64,000 nucleotides of DNA. It comes from Caenimonas aquaedulcis (GTDB taxonomy: Bacteria > Pseudomonadota > Gammaproteobacteria > Burkholderiales > Burkholderiaceae_C). Shown piece after piece: positions 45,660-53,654 of this stretch. Where the stretch lies: positions 1,002,118-1,066,117 of the forward strand of contig NZ_JADWYS010000001.1 of NCBI RefSeq assembly GCF_015831345.1, read 5' to 3'. The translations under genes were made by a program, and so were the position numbers. The first letter of the stretch is position 1, and each line of letters opens with the position of its first letter. A model generated the notes under the pieces. That model was given only the letters and a program-made list of their open reading frames with translations, searched no databases and was not told the origin of the DNA.

Positions 45660-46616
45660 ATGGAACCTCTCGAAGTGAAGGTGCTGCGCAAGCGCCGCGA
45701 AGCGGAGGGCATCGCGAGCTTCGAGCTCGAACGTGCCGACGGCGCCCCGTTGCCCTCGTTCAGCGCGGGCTCCCACATCGACGTGCAGGTGCCCGGCGGG
45801 CTCACGCGGCAGTATTCGCTGTGCAACGACTCGGGCGAACAGCACCGCTATCGCATCGCGGTGTTGCGCGACCCTGCGACGCGCGGCGGCTCGAAAGGCA
45901 TGCACGACGCCGTGAACGAGGGCGACGTGATCCGCATCAGCGAGCCGCGCAACCACTTTCCCCTCGTGCACGCGCAACGCACCCTGCTGTTCGCGGGTGG
46001 CATCGGTGTCACGCCTCTCCTGTGCATGGCGCAGCGTCTCGCGGCGATCGATGCGGACTTCACCCTGCACTACAGCGCGCGCTCGAAGGAACGCACGGCA
46101 TTCCTCGAAGAGATCGCCGCCTCCGCATTCGCGGACAAGGTCCGCTTCCATTTCGACGACGCGGGCCCGCAGCAGATCCTCAATGTGCCGCAGGACCTGG
46201 GCCCGCCCGACCCGGGCACCCATGCCTACATCTGCGGCCCCGCCGGCTTCATCAACCATGTGCTGCAGGTGGCGCAAGGCATGGGCTGGCCCGCGTCGCA
46301 GCTCCACCTCGAATACTTCACCGCGGCACCGCAGGACCACGCCGCCGACGGCGCCTTCCAGGTCAAGATCGCGAGCACCGGAAAGACCTACGACGTCGCG
46401 AAGGACCAGACCGTGGTCCAGGCCCTGCAGGCCCGGGGCGTGGACATCCTCACCTCCTGCGAGCAGGGCGTGTGCGGCACCTGCATCACGCGCGTGCTCG
46501 AAGGCGAGCCCGACCATCGCGACCTGTATTTCACCGACGAGGAGAAGGCCGCGAACGACCAGTTCACGCCCTGCTGCTCGCGCGCGCGAAGCAGGCTGCT
46601 GGTGCTGGACCTCTGA
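45660..46616 (+). CDS. vanB: Phthalate dioxygenase-type reductase, vanillate O-demethylase-like (VanB)
   Basis: The 318-residue flavin reductase has the FMN-binding RQYSLCNDSGE (about residues 54-64), the NAD-binding GGIGVTPLLCMAQRL (about 112-126) and YICGPAGFINHV, and a C-terminal plant-type [2Fe-2S] ferredoxin with Cys267, Cys272, Cys275 and Cys305. This FNR-then-ferredoxin order is that of class IA reductases. It passes electrons from NADH to the VanA-type oxygenase encoded 2 bases upstream. The vanA symbol and this one describe the family; vanillate as substrate is not proven. Confidence 0.92.
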   Translation: MEPLEVKVLRKRREAEGIASFELERADGAPLPSFSAGSHIDVQVPGGLTRQYSLCNDSGEQHRYRIAVLRDPATRGGSKGMHDAVNEGDVIRISEPRNHFPLVHAQRTLLFAGGIGVTPLLCMAQRLAAIDADFTLHYSARSKERTAFLEEIAASAFADKVRFHFDDAGPQQILNVPQDLGPPDPGTHAYICGPAGFINHVLQVAQGMGWPASQLHLEYFTAAPQDHAADGAFQVKIASTGKTYDVAKDQTVVQALQARGVDILTSCEQGVCGTCITRVLEGEPDHRDLYFTDEEKAANDQFTPCCSRARSRLLVLDL

Positions 46617-46649
46617 CGCGCCACCCGCATTCAACCCAAGGAGACACCC

Positions 46650-47762
46650 ATGACGCAATTGCCTGCACGCTACGACCACGTCGGCAGCTTCCTGCGACCG
46701 AAATACCTGCTGGAGGCGCGGGAGCGCAAGGCCAGGGGCGAGATCACGCCGGCGCAGCTGCGCGAGGTCGAGGACAAGGCGATCGCGGAGATCGTGAAGT
46801 TCCAGGAGGACGTGGGCCTCAAAAGCATCACCGACGGCGAGTTCCGCCGCACTTACTTCCACATCGATTTCCTGGAGCAGCTGGGCGGCGTGAAGACGGA
46901 CATCCCGGTCACGATCCGCAAGCCCGACGGCACAGAGGAACTCGCGCCGCCGGTCATGCGCGTCATCGACAAGGTGCGCCACGCGAAGGACATCCAGCTC
47001 GCGGACTTCCAGTACCTCAAGGGCCAGGTGAGCGCGGGCCGCACGCCCAAGGTCTGCATCCCCTCGCCGACCATGCTGCATTTCCGCGGCGGCCGCGCGG
47101 GCATCAGCAAGGAGGCGTACCCGGAACTCGATCCCGTGTTCTACGACGACGTCGCAAAGGCCTACGGGGACGAACTGCGCTCGCTCGCGGCGGCCGGCTG
47201 CACCTACGTGCAGATGGACGACACCAACATGGCCTACCTGTGCGACGAAAAGATGCGCGAAGCCGCCCGCCAGCGCGGCGACGACCCCAACGAGCTGCCG
47301 CACCGCTACGCGAAGTTCATCAACAAGGTCGTGGCGCAGAAGCCCGCCGGCATGCTGCTGGCCATGCACCTGTGCCGCGGCAACTTCAAGAGCACGCATG
47401 CGGCTGCCGGCAACTACGAGCCCGTCGCCGAGGCGCTGCTCAAGGAGATGGACCTCGATGCATACTTCCTCGAATACGACGACGACCGCTCGGGCGACTT
47501 CCGCCCGCTGCGCTACCTGCCCAAGGGCAAGACCGTCGTCCTCGGCCTCGTGACGACCAAGTTCGGCGAGATGGAGTCCAAGGACTCGCTCAAGCGCCGC
47601 ATCGAGGAAGCCGCGAAGTACGCGCCCATGGAGCAGCTCGCGCTGTCGCCGCAATGCGGCTTCTCCAGCACGGTCCACGGCAACAACATCGCGGTGGAGG
47701 CGCAGCGCGCCAAGCTGCGGCTGGTGGTGGAAACCGCGCAGGAGATGTGGGGCGGCGCCTGA
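46650..47762 (+). CDS. MetE C-terminal-like methyltransferase family protein
   Basis: The 370-residue protein resembles the C-terminal catalytic half of cobalamin-independent methionine synthase: VGSFLRPKYLL, the DGEFRR motif (about residue 65), YVQMDDTN, and zinc-ligand candidates His and Cys in MHLCRGN, Glu in FLEYDDDRSGDF, and Cys in SPQCGFSS. Stand-alone members use methyl-cobalamin, methyl-folate or other donors, and many have unknown substrates. AAGGAGAC precedes the ATG, 33 bases after vanB, so it belongs to the van operon. Its role beside a demethylase is unexplained. Confidence 0.87.
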   Translation: MTQLPARYDHVGSFLRPKYLLEARERKARGEITPAQLREVEDKAIAEIVKFQEDVGLKSITDGEFRRTYFHIDFLEQLGGVKTDIPVTIRKPDGTEELAPPVMRVIDKVRHAKDIQLADFQYLKGQVSAGRTPKVCIPSPTMLHFRGGRAGISKEAYPELDPVFYDDVAKAYGDELRSLAAAGCTYVQMDDTNMAYLCDEKMREAARQRGDDPNELPHRYAKFINKVVAQKPAGMLLAMHLCRGNFKSTHAAAGNYEPVAEALLKEMDLDAYFLEYDDDRSGDFRPLRYLPKGKTVVLGLVTTKFGEMESKDSLKRRIEEAAKYAPMEQLALSPQCGFSSTVHGNNIAVEAQRAKLRLVVETAQEMWGGA

Positions 47763-47788
47763 TGTAGGCCCTCCGGCCGAGGCAGGCG

Positions 47789-47802
47789 CGGCCTTCGGGC
47801 CG
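47789..47802. repeat. UUCG-capped hairpin
   Basis: CGGCC, loop TTCG and GGCCG form a stable hairpin 27 bases after the MetE-like gene, with GGCCGAGGC repeated on either side (47775 and 47798). No T-tract follows, so it could be a mRNA-end stabiliser or a factor-dependent terminator. Confidence 0.4.
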
Positions 47803-47877
47803 AGGCGAAACGCGGGCGCGTGAACCAAGATGGCTCCACGGTCTTCGCGCAGTCGCGGGGCCGACAGGAGTACATCC

Positions 47878-48081
47878 ATGACCGAGCAGCCCCACTCCCC
47901 CTACCGCCTCTGCTTCCGCTCCCTCTTCAACAGCGGCCGCGGCTACGCCTTCCCCTGCGACCCCATGGGCCGCGTCGACCTGGACGCGCTGAGCGAGCGG
48001 GCGCGCAACAACTACTTCTTCGCCAAGGCGATGGTGGGCCGCGAGATGGCCGTGCCCTCGGTGGAACCGACGGTCCACTGA
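47878..48081 (+). CDS. Conserved-looking 67-residue protein, function unknown
   Basis: The small protein reads PYRLCFRSLFNSGRGYAFPC, then DPMGRVDLDALSERARNNYF and a C-terminal VGREMAVPSVEP. I do not know a named function. An AGGAG box 9 bases before the ATG at 47878 and codon use like its neighbours make it a credible gene; an upstream start at 47830 lacks such a box. It follows the van-region genes on the same strand, after the UUCG hairpin, and precedes the Vgb-like gene. Two cysteines and no signal peptide or membrane helix are visible. Confidence 0.75.
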   Translation: MTEQPHSPYRLCFRSLFNSGRGYAFPCDPMGRVDLDALSERARNNYFFAKAMVGREMAVPSVEPTVH

Positions 48082-48157
48082 AGCGGGCGCAAACGCCCCC
48101 CGCGTCGCGCCGGAACGCGCGACAATCTGCGCCTCCCCCGCACCCCAGGAGGTCGAG

Positions 48158-49144
48158 ATGCAGGCAATCACCAGGCGCGGCGTCCTCGCCGCCGGCACCG
48201 CGATGCTGCTGTCGCGCACCCTGCCCGCCCTGGCGCAAACCCCGGCCCGCATGCAATCCTGGGCACTGGGCACACCGCGCCGCACCGGCATCCACGATGT
48301 CGCGCCCGCGCCCGACGGCGGCGTCTGGTTCACCGCGCAGGCCAGCGGGCACCTCGGCTGGTTCGACCCCAAGTCGGGCAAGACGGAACTCGTGGCGCTG
48401 GGCGGCGGCTCGGCCCCGCACGGCGTCATCCAGGGCCCCGACCACGCCGCCTGGATCACCGACGGCGGCCAGAACGCCATCGTCCGGGTCGGCTGGCCGG
48501 ACCGTCAGGTCCGGGTCATGCGCCTGCCGGCCGGCACGCCGAATGCCAACCTCAATACCTGCGCCTTCGACGGTGACGGCGACCTCTGGTACACCGGCCA
48601 GAACGGCTGGTACGGCAAGGTGTCGGTCAAGACCGGCCAGGTGAGCGCGACGCAAGCGCCGCGCGGCCACGGCGCGTACGGCATCTGCGCCACGCCGGCG
48701 GGCGACGTCTGGTTCTGCTCGCTCGCCAGCTCCTACATCGCGCGCATCGACCGGCGCACCGGCGAGGCCCACGTCGTGGATCCGCCCACCCGCAACCAGG
48801 GCGCGCGGCGGGTGTGGAGCGACGGCAAGGGGCGCATCTGGGTGAGCGAGTGGAACAGCGGGCAGCTTTCCATGCACGACTCGCAATCGGGCGCGTGGCG
48901 CCAGTGGAAAGCGCCGGGCGCGAGTCCCCGCATCTACGCCGTCTATGTGGACGAACACGACACGCCGTGGGTGAGCGACTGGGGCAGCAACGCCATCCTG
49001 AGCTTCGATCTGCGCACCGAAAAGTTCGAGCGCCACGCCCTCCCGCGCGACGGCGCCAATGTCCGGCAGATCCTGGGACGCCCGGGCGAGATCTGGCTGC
49101 CGGAGAGCGGGACGGAGCACATCACGGTGATCCGCACGGCTTGA
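48158..49144 (+). CDS. Vgb/streptogramin-lyase-like beta-propeller, Tat-exported
   Basis: The 328-residue protein has a twin-arginine signal (TRRGVLAAGTAMLLSRTLPA) and then about six NHL/Vgb-like repeats with the recurring GG/D-x-WF/WY pattern (DGGVWFTAQASGHLGWFD, DGDGDLWYTGQNGWYGKV, AGDVWFCSLASSYIARID). Vgb itself linearises streptogramin B antibiotics, but most relatives are sensors or lyases of unknown substrate. I cannot place the Vgb catalytic His/Glu residues with confidence. AGGAGGT lies 5 bases before the ATG. It is monocistronic by spacing. Confidence 0.82.
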   Translation: MQAITRRGVLAAGTAMLLSRTLPALAQTPARMQSWALGTPRRTGIHDVAPAPDGGVWFTAQASGHLGWFDPKSGKTELVALGGGSAPHGVIQGPDHAAWITDGGQNAIVRVGWPDRQVRVMRLPAGTPNANLNTCAFDGDGDLWYTGQNGWYGKVSVKTGQVSATQAPRGHGAYGICATPAGDVWFCSLASSYIARIDRRTGEAHVVDPPTRNQGARRVWSDGKGRIWVSEWNSGQLSMHDSQSGAWRQWKAPGASPRIYAVYVDEHDTPWVSDWGSNAILSFDLRTEKFERHALPRDGANVRQILGRPGEIWLPESGTEHITVIRTA

Positions 49145-49172
49145 GGGTGACGTATTCCCGGTTGGGGCGCAA

Positions 49173-49190
49173 TTGTGATGGAGTTGTGAT
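49173..49190 (+). promoter_or_regulatory. Two 7-bp direct repeats at 11-bp spacing (Pho-box-like)
   Basis: TTGTGAT, GGAG, TTGTGAT has the geometry of a PhoB/OmpR-type box and lies about 18 bases before a TGTAGT at 49208, upstream of the protease gene. It matches CTGTCAT at 5 of 7 positions per half. Confidence 0.28.
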
Positions 49191-49247
49191 TGCGCGGGCG
49201 GGGAATCTGTAGTCTCATCGGCGGGCCTGTATTGATGAGCCCGTCCC

Positions 49248-50780
49248 ATGCCCGTTGTTTCCAGCATCCGTCACCGATTCATGCGCCTGGCCTTCGCGGC
49301 CCTCGCGTTGCTTGGCGCTTTCGGCGCCTCCGCGCAGGGCGCCGACCCCGCGGCCCGCCATCCCTTCCGCTCGCAGCCCATTCCCGGCCAGTACATCGTG
49401 GTGTTCAAGGACGGCGTGAGAGACGTCGCCGGTGAGACCGACAAGGCGGTGCGCCGGGCCGGCGGACGCCGCCACCACACGTACTCCAAGGCCATCAAGG
49501 GCTTCTCCGCGTCGATGTCCGATGCCGCCGTGCAGGACCTGCGCTACAACCCCAACGTGGCCTACATCGAGCAGGACCAGGCGATTTCGCTGGCGGCCGT
49601 GGAAACGCCCGCCACCTGGGGCCTGGACCGCATCGACCAGGCGGACCGTCCGCTGGACACGATCTACCACTACACGCGCACCGGCGCCGGCGTCTACGCC
49701 TTCATCATCGACACCGGCATCCGCTCCACGCATTCCGAGTTTTCCGGCCGGATGCTCGCCGGCTTCGATGCCGTGCAGGACGGCAACGGCACCAACGACT
49801 GCGACGGGCACGGCACGCACGTGTCCGGCACGGTAGGCGGCACCACCTGGGGCGTCGCGAAAGCCGTCACCCTGATCCCCGTGCGCGTGCTGGATTGCAG
49901 CGGCTCCGGCACCTGGAGCGGCGTGATCGCGGGCATCGACTGGGTCGCCAACAGCCCCCTGCGCCCGGCCGTCGCCAACATGTCGCTGGGCGGCGGCTTC
50001 TCGGCCTCCGTCAATGCGGCCGTCGCCAACGCCGTCGCCAAGGGCGTGGTCATGGTGGTGGCCGCGGGCAACGAAAACACCAATGCCTGCAAGAGCTCGC
50101 CCGCGAGCGAACCGACGGCCATCACGGTCGGCGCGACCACGAGCACCGACGCCCGCGCGTCCTATTCCAATTACGGCACCTGCGTGGACATCTTCGCGCC
50201 GGGCTCCGGCATCACCTCGTCGTGGAACACCAGCGATTCGGCGACCAACACGATCAGCGGCACTTCGATGGCCACGCCCCACGTCACCGGCGCCGCCGCC
50301 CTCGCACTGGAGGCCAGTCCCGACTCGACGCCCGCTGCCGTGACGCTCTACCTGACCTCCCAGGCCACGCCCAACCGTCTCGCCTCGCTCAACTCCGGCT
50401 CGCCCAACCTGCTGCTGTACTCGCTGGCGGACGGGACCCCGACCGAACCGCCGGTGCCCGGGATCGCCGTGAAGTCCCTGGCCGGCAAGACAGCCAAGTC
50501 GCGCACCACCTGGGTCGGCCAGGTGACCGTGGTGATCCGCAACGTCGGATCGACGACGCTCGTTCCCAATGCCGTCGTGACGGGCAGCTTCGCACCCGGA
50601 GGCACCAGCTCATGCACCACCAACAACAAAGGCCAGTGCGTGATCTCGAGTCCGGCGATTCCGACCGTCATGCCGACGAGCGTCTTCACGGTGACGGACG
50701 TGACGGCGACGGGCAAGGCCTACGACAGCGGCGAGAACAGCGCCTCTCAGCTCACGCTGTCGATCGGTTCGCGCCGCTGA
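49248..50780 (+). CDS. Secreted S8 subtilisin-like serine protease (proteinase K/aqualysin type)
   Basis: The 510-residue protein has a Sec signal (about residues 1-30), an inhibitor I9 propeptide (QYIVVFKDGVRD to VAYIEQDQ, about 48-111) and a peptidase S8 domain with triad Asp155 (IIDTGIRS), His188 (GHGTHVSGT) and Ser340 (GTSMATPHV), plus oxyanion Asn276. A C-terminal beta-rich extension (about 405-510) resembles the PPC/FN3-like domains lost on maturation. It is an extracellular or periplasmic endopeptidase. It is transcribed alone and ends 16 bases before the convergent spoVR gene. Confidence 0.94.
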   Translation: MPVVSSIRHRFMRLAFAALALLGAFGASAQGADPAARHPFRSQPIPGQYIVVFKDGVRDVAGETDKAVRRAGGRRHHTYSKAIKGFSASMSDAAVQDLRYNPNVAYIEQDQAISLAAVETPATWGLDRIDQADRPLDTIYHYTRTGAGVYAFIIDTGIRSTHSEFSGRMLAGFDAVQDGNGTNDCDGHGTHVSGTVGGTTWGVAKAVTLIPVRVLDCSGSGTWSGVIAGIDWVANSPLRPAVANMSLGGGFSASVNAAVANAVAKGVVMVVAAGNENTNACKSSPASEPTAITVGATTSTDARASYSNYGTCVDIFAPGSGITSSWNTSDSATNTISGTSMATPHVTGAAALALEASPDSTPAAVTLYLTSQATPNRLASLNSGSPNLLLYSLADGTPTEPPVPGIAVKSLAGKTAKSRTTWVGQVTVVIRNVGSTTLVPNAVVTGSFAPGGTSSCTTNNKGQCVISSPAIPTVMPTSVFTVTDVTATGKAYDSGENSASQLTLSIGSRR

Positions 50781-50796
50781 GTCGCGGCGCGGGCCT

Positions 50797-52332
50797 TCAG
50801 TGATGCGCCTGCGGGGGCGTCACTTCCCAGTGCTGCAGCACGCGGTCGTGGGCGTCGACGCTCTCCAGCCGCACACGGAAACCCCAGAGACGGGCGACGT
50901 GCTTCACCACCTCCTCGGCGCCGTTGTCCAGCGGGCGGTCGTTGTGGCGCGTGTGGCGCAGGGTCAATGAGCGGTCGCCGCGCAGGTTGACGTTCCACAC
51001 CTGGATGTTGGGTTCGCGCCAGTTGAGGTCATGCTGGCGCGACAGCGCCTCGCGCACGCGGCGATAGCCGGCGTCGTCGTGGATGGCGGAGACTTCCAGT
51101 TCCTTCTCGGTCGCGTCGTCCACGATGGAGAAGAGCCGGAACTCCCGCATGACGCGCGGCGACAGGTACTGGCCGATGAAGCTTTCGTCCTTGAAGTGGC
51201 GCATCGCATAGTCGAGCGTCTTCTTCCAGTCTGAGCCGGCGATCTCCGGGAACCACGCCCGGTCCTCGTCCGTCGGGTTCTCGCACATGCGGCGCAGGTC
51301 CACGAACATGTTGAAGCCCAGCGCATAGGGATTGATGCCGCTGTAGCCCGGGTGCGTGACGGGCGGCTGGAACACCACGTTGGTGTGCGAGCTCAGGATC
51401 TCCATCATGTAGCCTTCGGTCAGCAGGCCCTGGTCGTACATGTCGTTGAGCAGGGTGTAGTGCCAGAACGTCGCCCAGCCCTCGTTCATCACCTGCGTCT
51501 GGCGCTGCGGATAGAAATACTGCGCCACCTTGCGCACGATGCGCACGATCTCGCGCTGCCACGGCTCGAGCAGCGGCGCGTTCTTCTCGATGAAGTACAG
51601 GATGTTCTCCTGCGGCTCGTCCGGGAAGCGGCGCTGCTCCTTGCGCGATTGCTTGCCGGCGGACTTGGGCAGCGTGCGCCACATGTCGTTGACCTGCTGC
51701 TGCAGGTAGGCCTCGCGGTCCTTGCGGCGCATCTCCTCTTCGACCATGGAAATCTTCTGCGGCCGGCGGTAGCGGTCCACGCCATGGTGCATCAGGGCAT
51801 GGCATGCGTCCAGCACTTCCTCGACCGCGTCGATGCCATGGCGCTCCTCGCACTCGCCGATGTAGGACTTCGCGTAGACCAGGTAGTCCACGATGGAGCT
51901 CGCGTCCGTCCACATCCGGAACAGGTAGTTGCCCTTGAAGAAGCTGTTGTGGCCGAAGCACGCATGCGCCATCACGAGCGCCTGCATCGGCATCGTGTTC
52001 TCCTCCATGAGGTAGGCGATGCACGGATCGGAATTGATCACGATCTCGTAGGCGAGCCCCATGTGGCCGCGGCGGTAGTTCTTCTCGCTCGCGATGAACT
52101 GCTTGCCGAAGGACCAGTGGCGATAGTTCACCGGCATGCCCACCGACGCATAGGCATCGAGCATCTGCTCCGCGGAGATCAGCTCCAACTGCGTCGGGTA
52201 GGTGTCCAGCCCGAACTTGTGCGCCGTCTTCCGGATCGCGTCGAAGTATTCCTCGATCAGCTCGAAGGTCCAGTCCGAGGGGCTGGGCAGCCGCTTCGAT
52301 TTCACGTCGTTGTTGTCCAGGATCGCACTCAT
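50797..52332 (-). CDS. spoVR: SpoVR family protein
   Basis: The 511-residue protein has the SpoVR/YcgB signature: WTFELIEEYFDAIRKTAHKF near the start, the His-rich MAHACFGHNSFFKGNYLF and HHGVDRYRRP, VMNEGWATFWHYTLLN, and PYALGFNMFVDLRRMCE. Metal binding is suggested by the H-x4-H-type pairs but is not proven. Its role outside spore cortex formation is unknown; in enterobacteria ycgB follows RpoS. The ATG overlaps the yeaH stop by 4 bases. It is the last gene of the prkA-yeaH-spoVR operon. Confidence 0.95.
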   Translation of the reverse strand: MSAILDNNDVKSKRLPSPSDWTFELIEEYFDAIRKTAHKFGLDTYPTQLELISAEQMLDAYASVGMPVNYRHWSFGKQFIASEKNYRRGHMGLAYEIVINSDPCIAYLMEENTMPMQALVMAHACFGHNSFFKGNYLFRMWTDASSIVDYLVYAKSYIGECEERHGIDAVEEVLDACHALMHHGVDRYRRPQKISMVEEEMRRKDREAYLQQQVNDMWRTLPKSAGKQSRKEQRRFPDEPQENILYFIEKNAPLLEPWQREIVRIVRKVAQYFYPQRQTQVMNEGWATFWHYTLLNDMYDQGLLTEGYMMEILSSHTNVVFQPPVTHPGYSGINPYALGFNMFVDLRRMCENPTDEDRAWFPEIAGSDWKKTLDYAMRHFKDESFIGQYLSPRVMREFRLFSIVDDATEKELEVSAIHDDAGYRRVREALSRQHDLNWREPNIQVWNVNLRGDRSLTLRHTRHNDRPLDNGAEEVVKHVARLWGFRVRLESVDAHDRVLQHWEVTPPQAHH

Positions 52333-53600
52333 GATGCCGCCGTCGCTTTCTTGAACAGGTCGCGGAACACCGGGAAAATCTGCGCGGGCGTCACGATCTT
52401 CTGCATCGCGAAGTGCGCATTGGCGTCCCGCACACGGGTGTATTCCTCCCAGAGATTCTGGTCCTCGTCCGCCACCTGCACGTAGGCGAAGTAGCGGCAG
52501 AGCGGCAGCAGCTTGCTGTCCAGCAGCTCCCGGCACTTCGAGGAATCCTGCTGCCAGTTGTCGCCGTCGGAGGCCTGCGCGCCGTAGATGTTCCAGTCCG
52601 AGCCCATGTAGCGCTCGCGGATGATGTCGTGCATCAGCGTGAGCGCGCTCGACACCACGGTGCCGCCGCTTTCGGTCGCATGGAAGAACTCGTCCTCCGT
52701 CACCTCCGCCGCCTGCGTGTGGTGGCGGATGAAGATCACGTCCGTGCGTTCGTAATGCCGCGAAAGAAAGAGGTAGAGCAGGATGAAGAAGCGCTTGGCG
52801 AGGTCCTTGCGCGCCTCGTCCATCGAGCCGGAGACGTCCATCAGGCAGAACATCACGGCCTTGCTCGTCGGCACGGGTTCGCGGACGCGGTTGCGGTAGC
52901 GCAGGTCGAACGGGTCCAGGAATGGCACGCGCTTGAGCCGCGCCTTGAGCTCCTCGATCTCCGCTTCCAGCGCGGCGATCACGTTGCCCGAGGCATCGGC
53001 CTGCCGCAGCTGTTCGAGCTTGGCCAGCGCATCGCGCAACTCCAGCCGCGCGTCCCCGCCCATCGCGATCCGCCGGCCCAGCGCGATGCGCATGGAACGC
53101 ACCACGTGCAGGCTCGTGGGGTTGCCTTCGGAGATGAAACCGGCGCGGCGGGACTTCCATTCGGGCGCGTCGGCGATCAACTGCGTGCGGATCAGGTGCG
53201 GCAGCGCGAGGTCGTCGAAGAAGTAGTTCATGAACTCTTCGCGCGTGATGCGAAAGACGAAGTCGTCCTCGCCCTGGCCGTCCTGCGACGCCCCGTTACC
53301 GTTGCCCTGCCCGCCCCCGCCCTCGGGACGCGCGATGCGGTCCCCGCGGACGTATTCCTTGTTGCCCGGATGCACCATTTCGCGGCTGCCGCCCGCACCA
53401 TGGTTGAACGAAGGCTCCGAAACGTCGCGCTTGGGCAGCGTGATGTCGGTGCCGCCCTCGATGTCCGTGATGCTGCGGTCGCCCACGGCCTTGCGCACGG
53501 CGTCCTTGATCTGCTCCTTGTAGCGCCTGAGGAAGCGCTCGCGGTTGCCGATCGACTTGTTCTTGCCCGACAACCGGCGGTCGATGACCTGGTGGAGCAT
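52329..53600 (-). CDS. yeaH: YeaH/DUF444 von Willebrand A-domain protein
   Basis: The 423-residue protein has an N-terminal basic MLHQVIDRRLSGKNKSIGNR start, a glycine-rich linker (GGGGQGNGNGASQDGQG, about residues 92-108), and a C-terminal VWA domain with MIDAS motif MDVSGSMDEARKDLAKRF (about 260). YeaH acts with the kinase PrkA (YeaG) in stress adaptation, including nitrogen starvation in E. coli. It starts 54 bases after the prkA stop. The ATG at 53600 is preferred over a GTG-like start ten codons upstream. Confidence 0.95.
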   Translation of the reverse strand: MLHQVIDRRLSGKNKSIGNRERFLRRYKEQIKDAVRKAVGDRSITDIEGGTDITLPKRDVSEPSFNHGAGGSREMVHPGNKEYVRGDRIARPEGGGGQGNGNGASQDGQGEDDFVFRITREEFMNYFFDDLALPHLIRTQLIADAPEWKSRRAGFISEGNPTSLHVVRSMRIALGRRIAMGGDARLELRDALAKLEQLRQADASGNVIAALEAEIEELKARLKRVPFLDPFDLRYRNRVREPVPTSKAVMFCLMDVSGSMDEARKDLAKRFFILLYLFLSRHYERTDVIFIRHHTQAAEVTEDEFFHATESGGTVVSSALTLMHDIIRERYMGSDWNIYGAQASDGDNWQQDSSKCRELLDSKLLPLCRYFAYVQVADEDQNLWEEYTRVRDANAHFAMQKIVTPAQIFPVFRDLFKKATAAS

Positions 53601-53654
53601 GGACCTGTCTCCGGGCGGTCTGGATGTCACTGGATGGCTTCCTGCATCCGTTCC

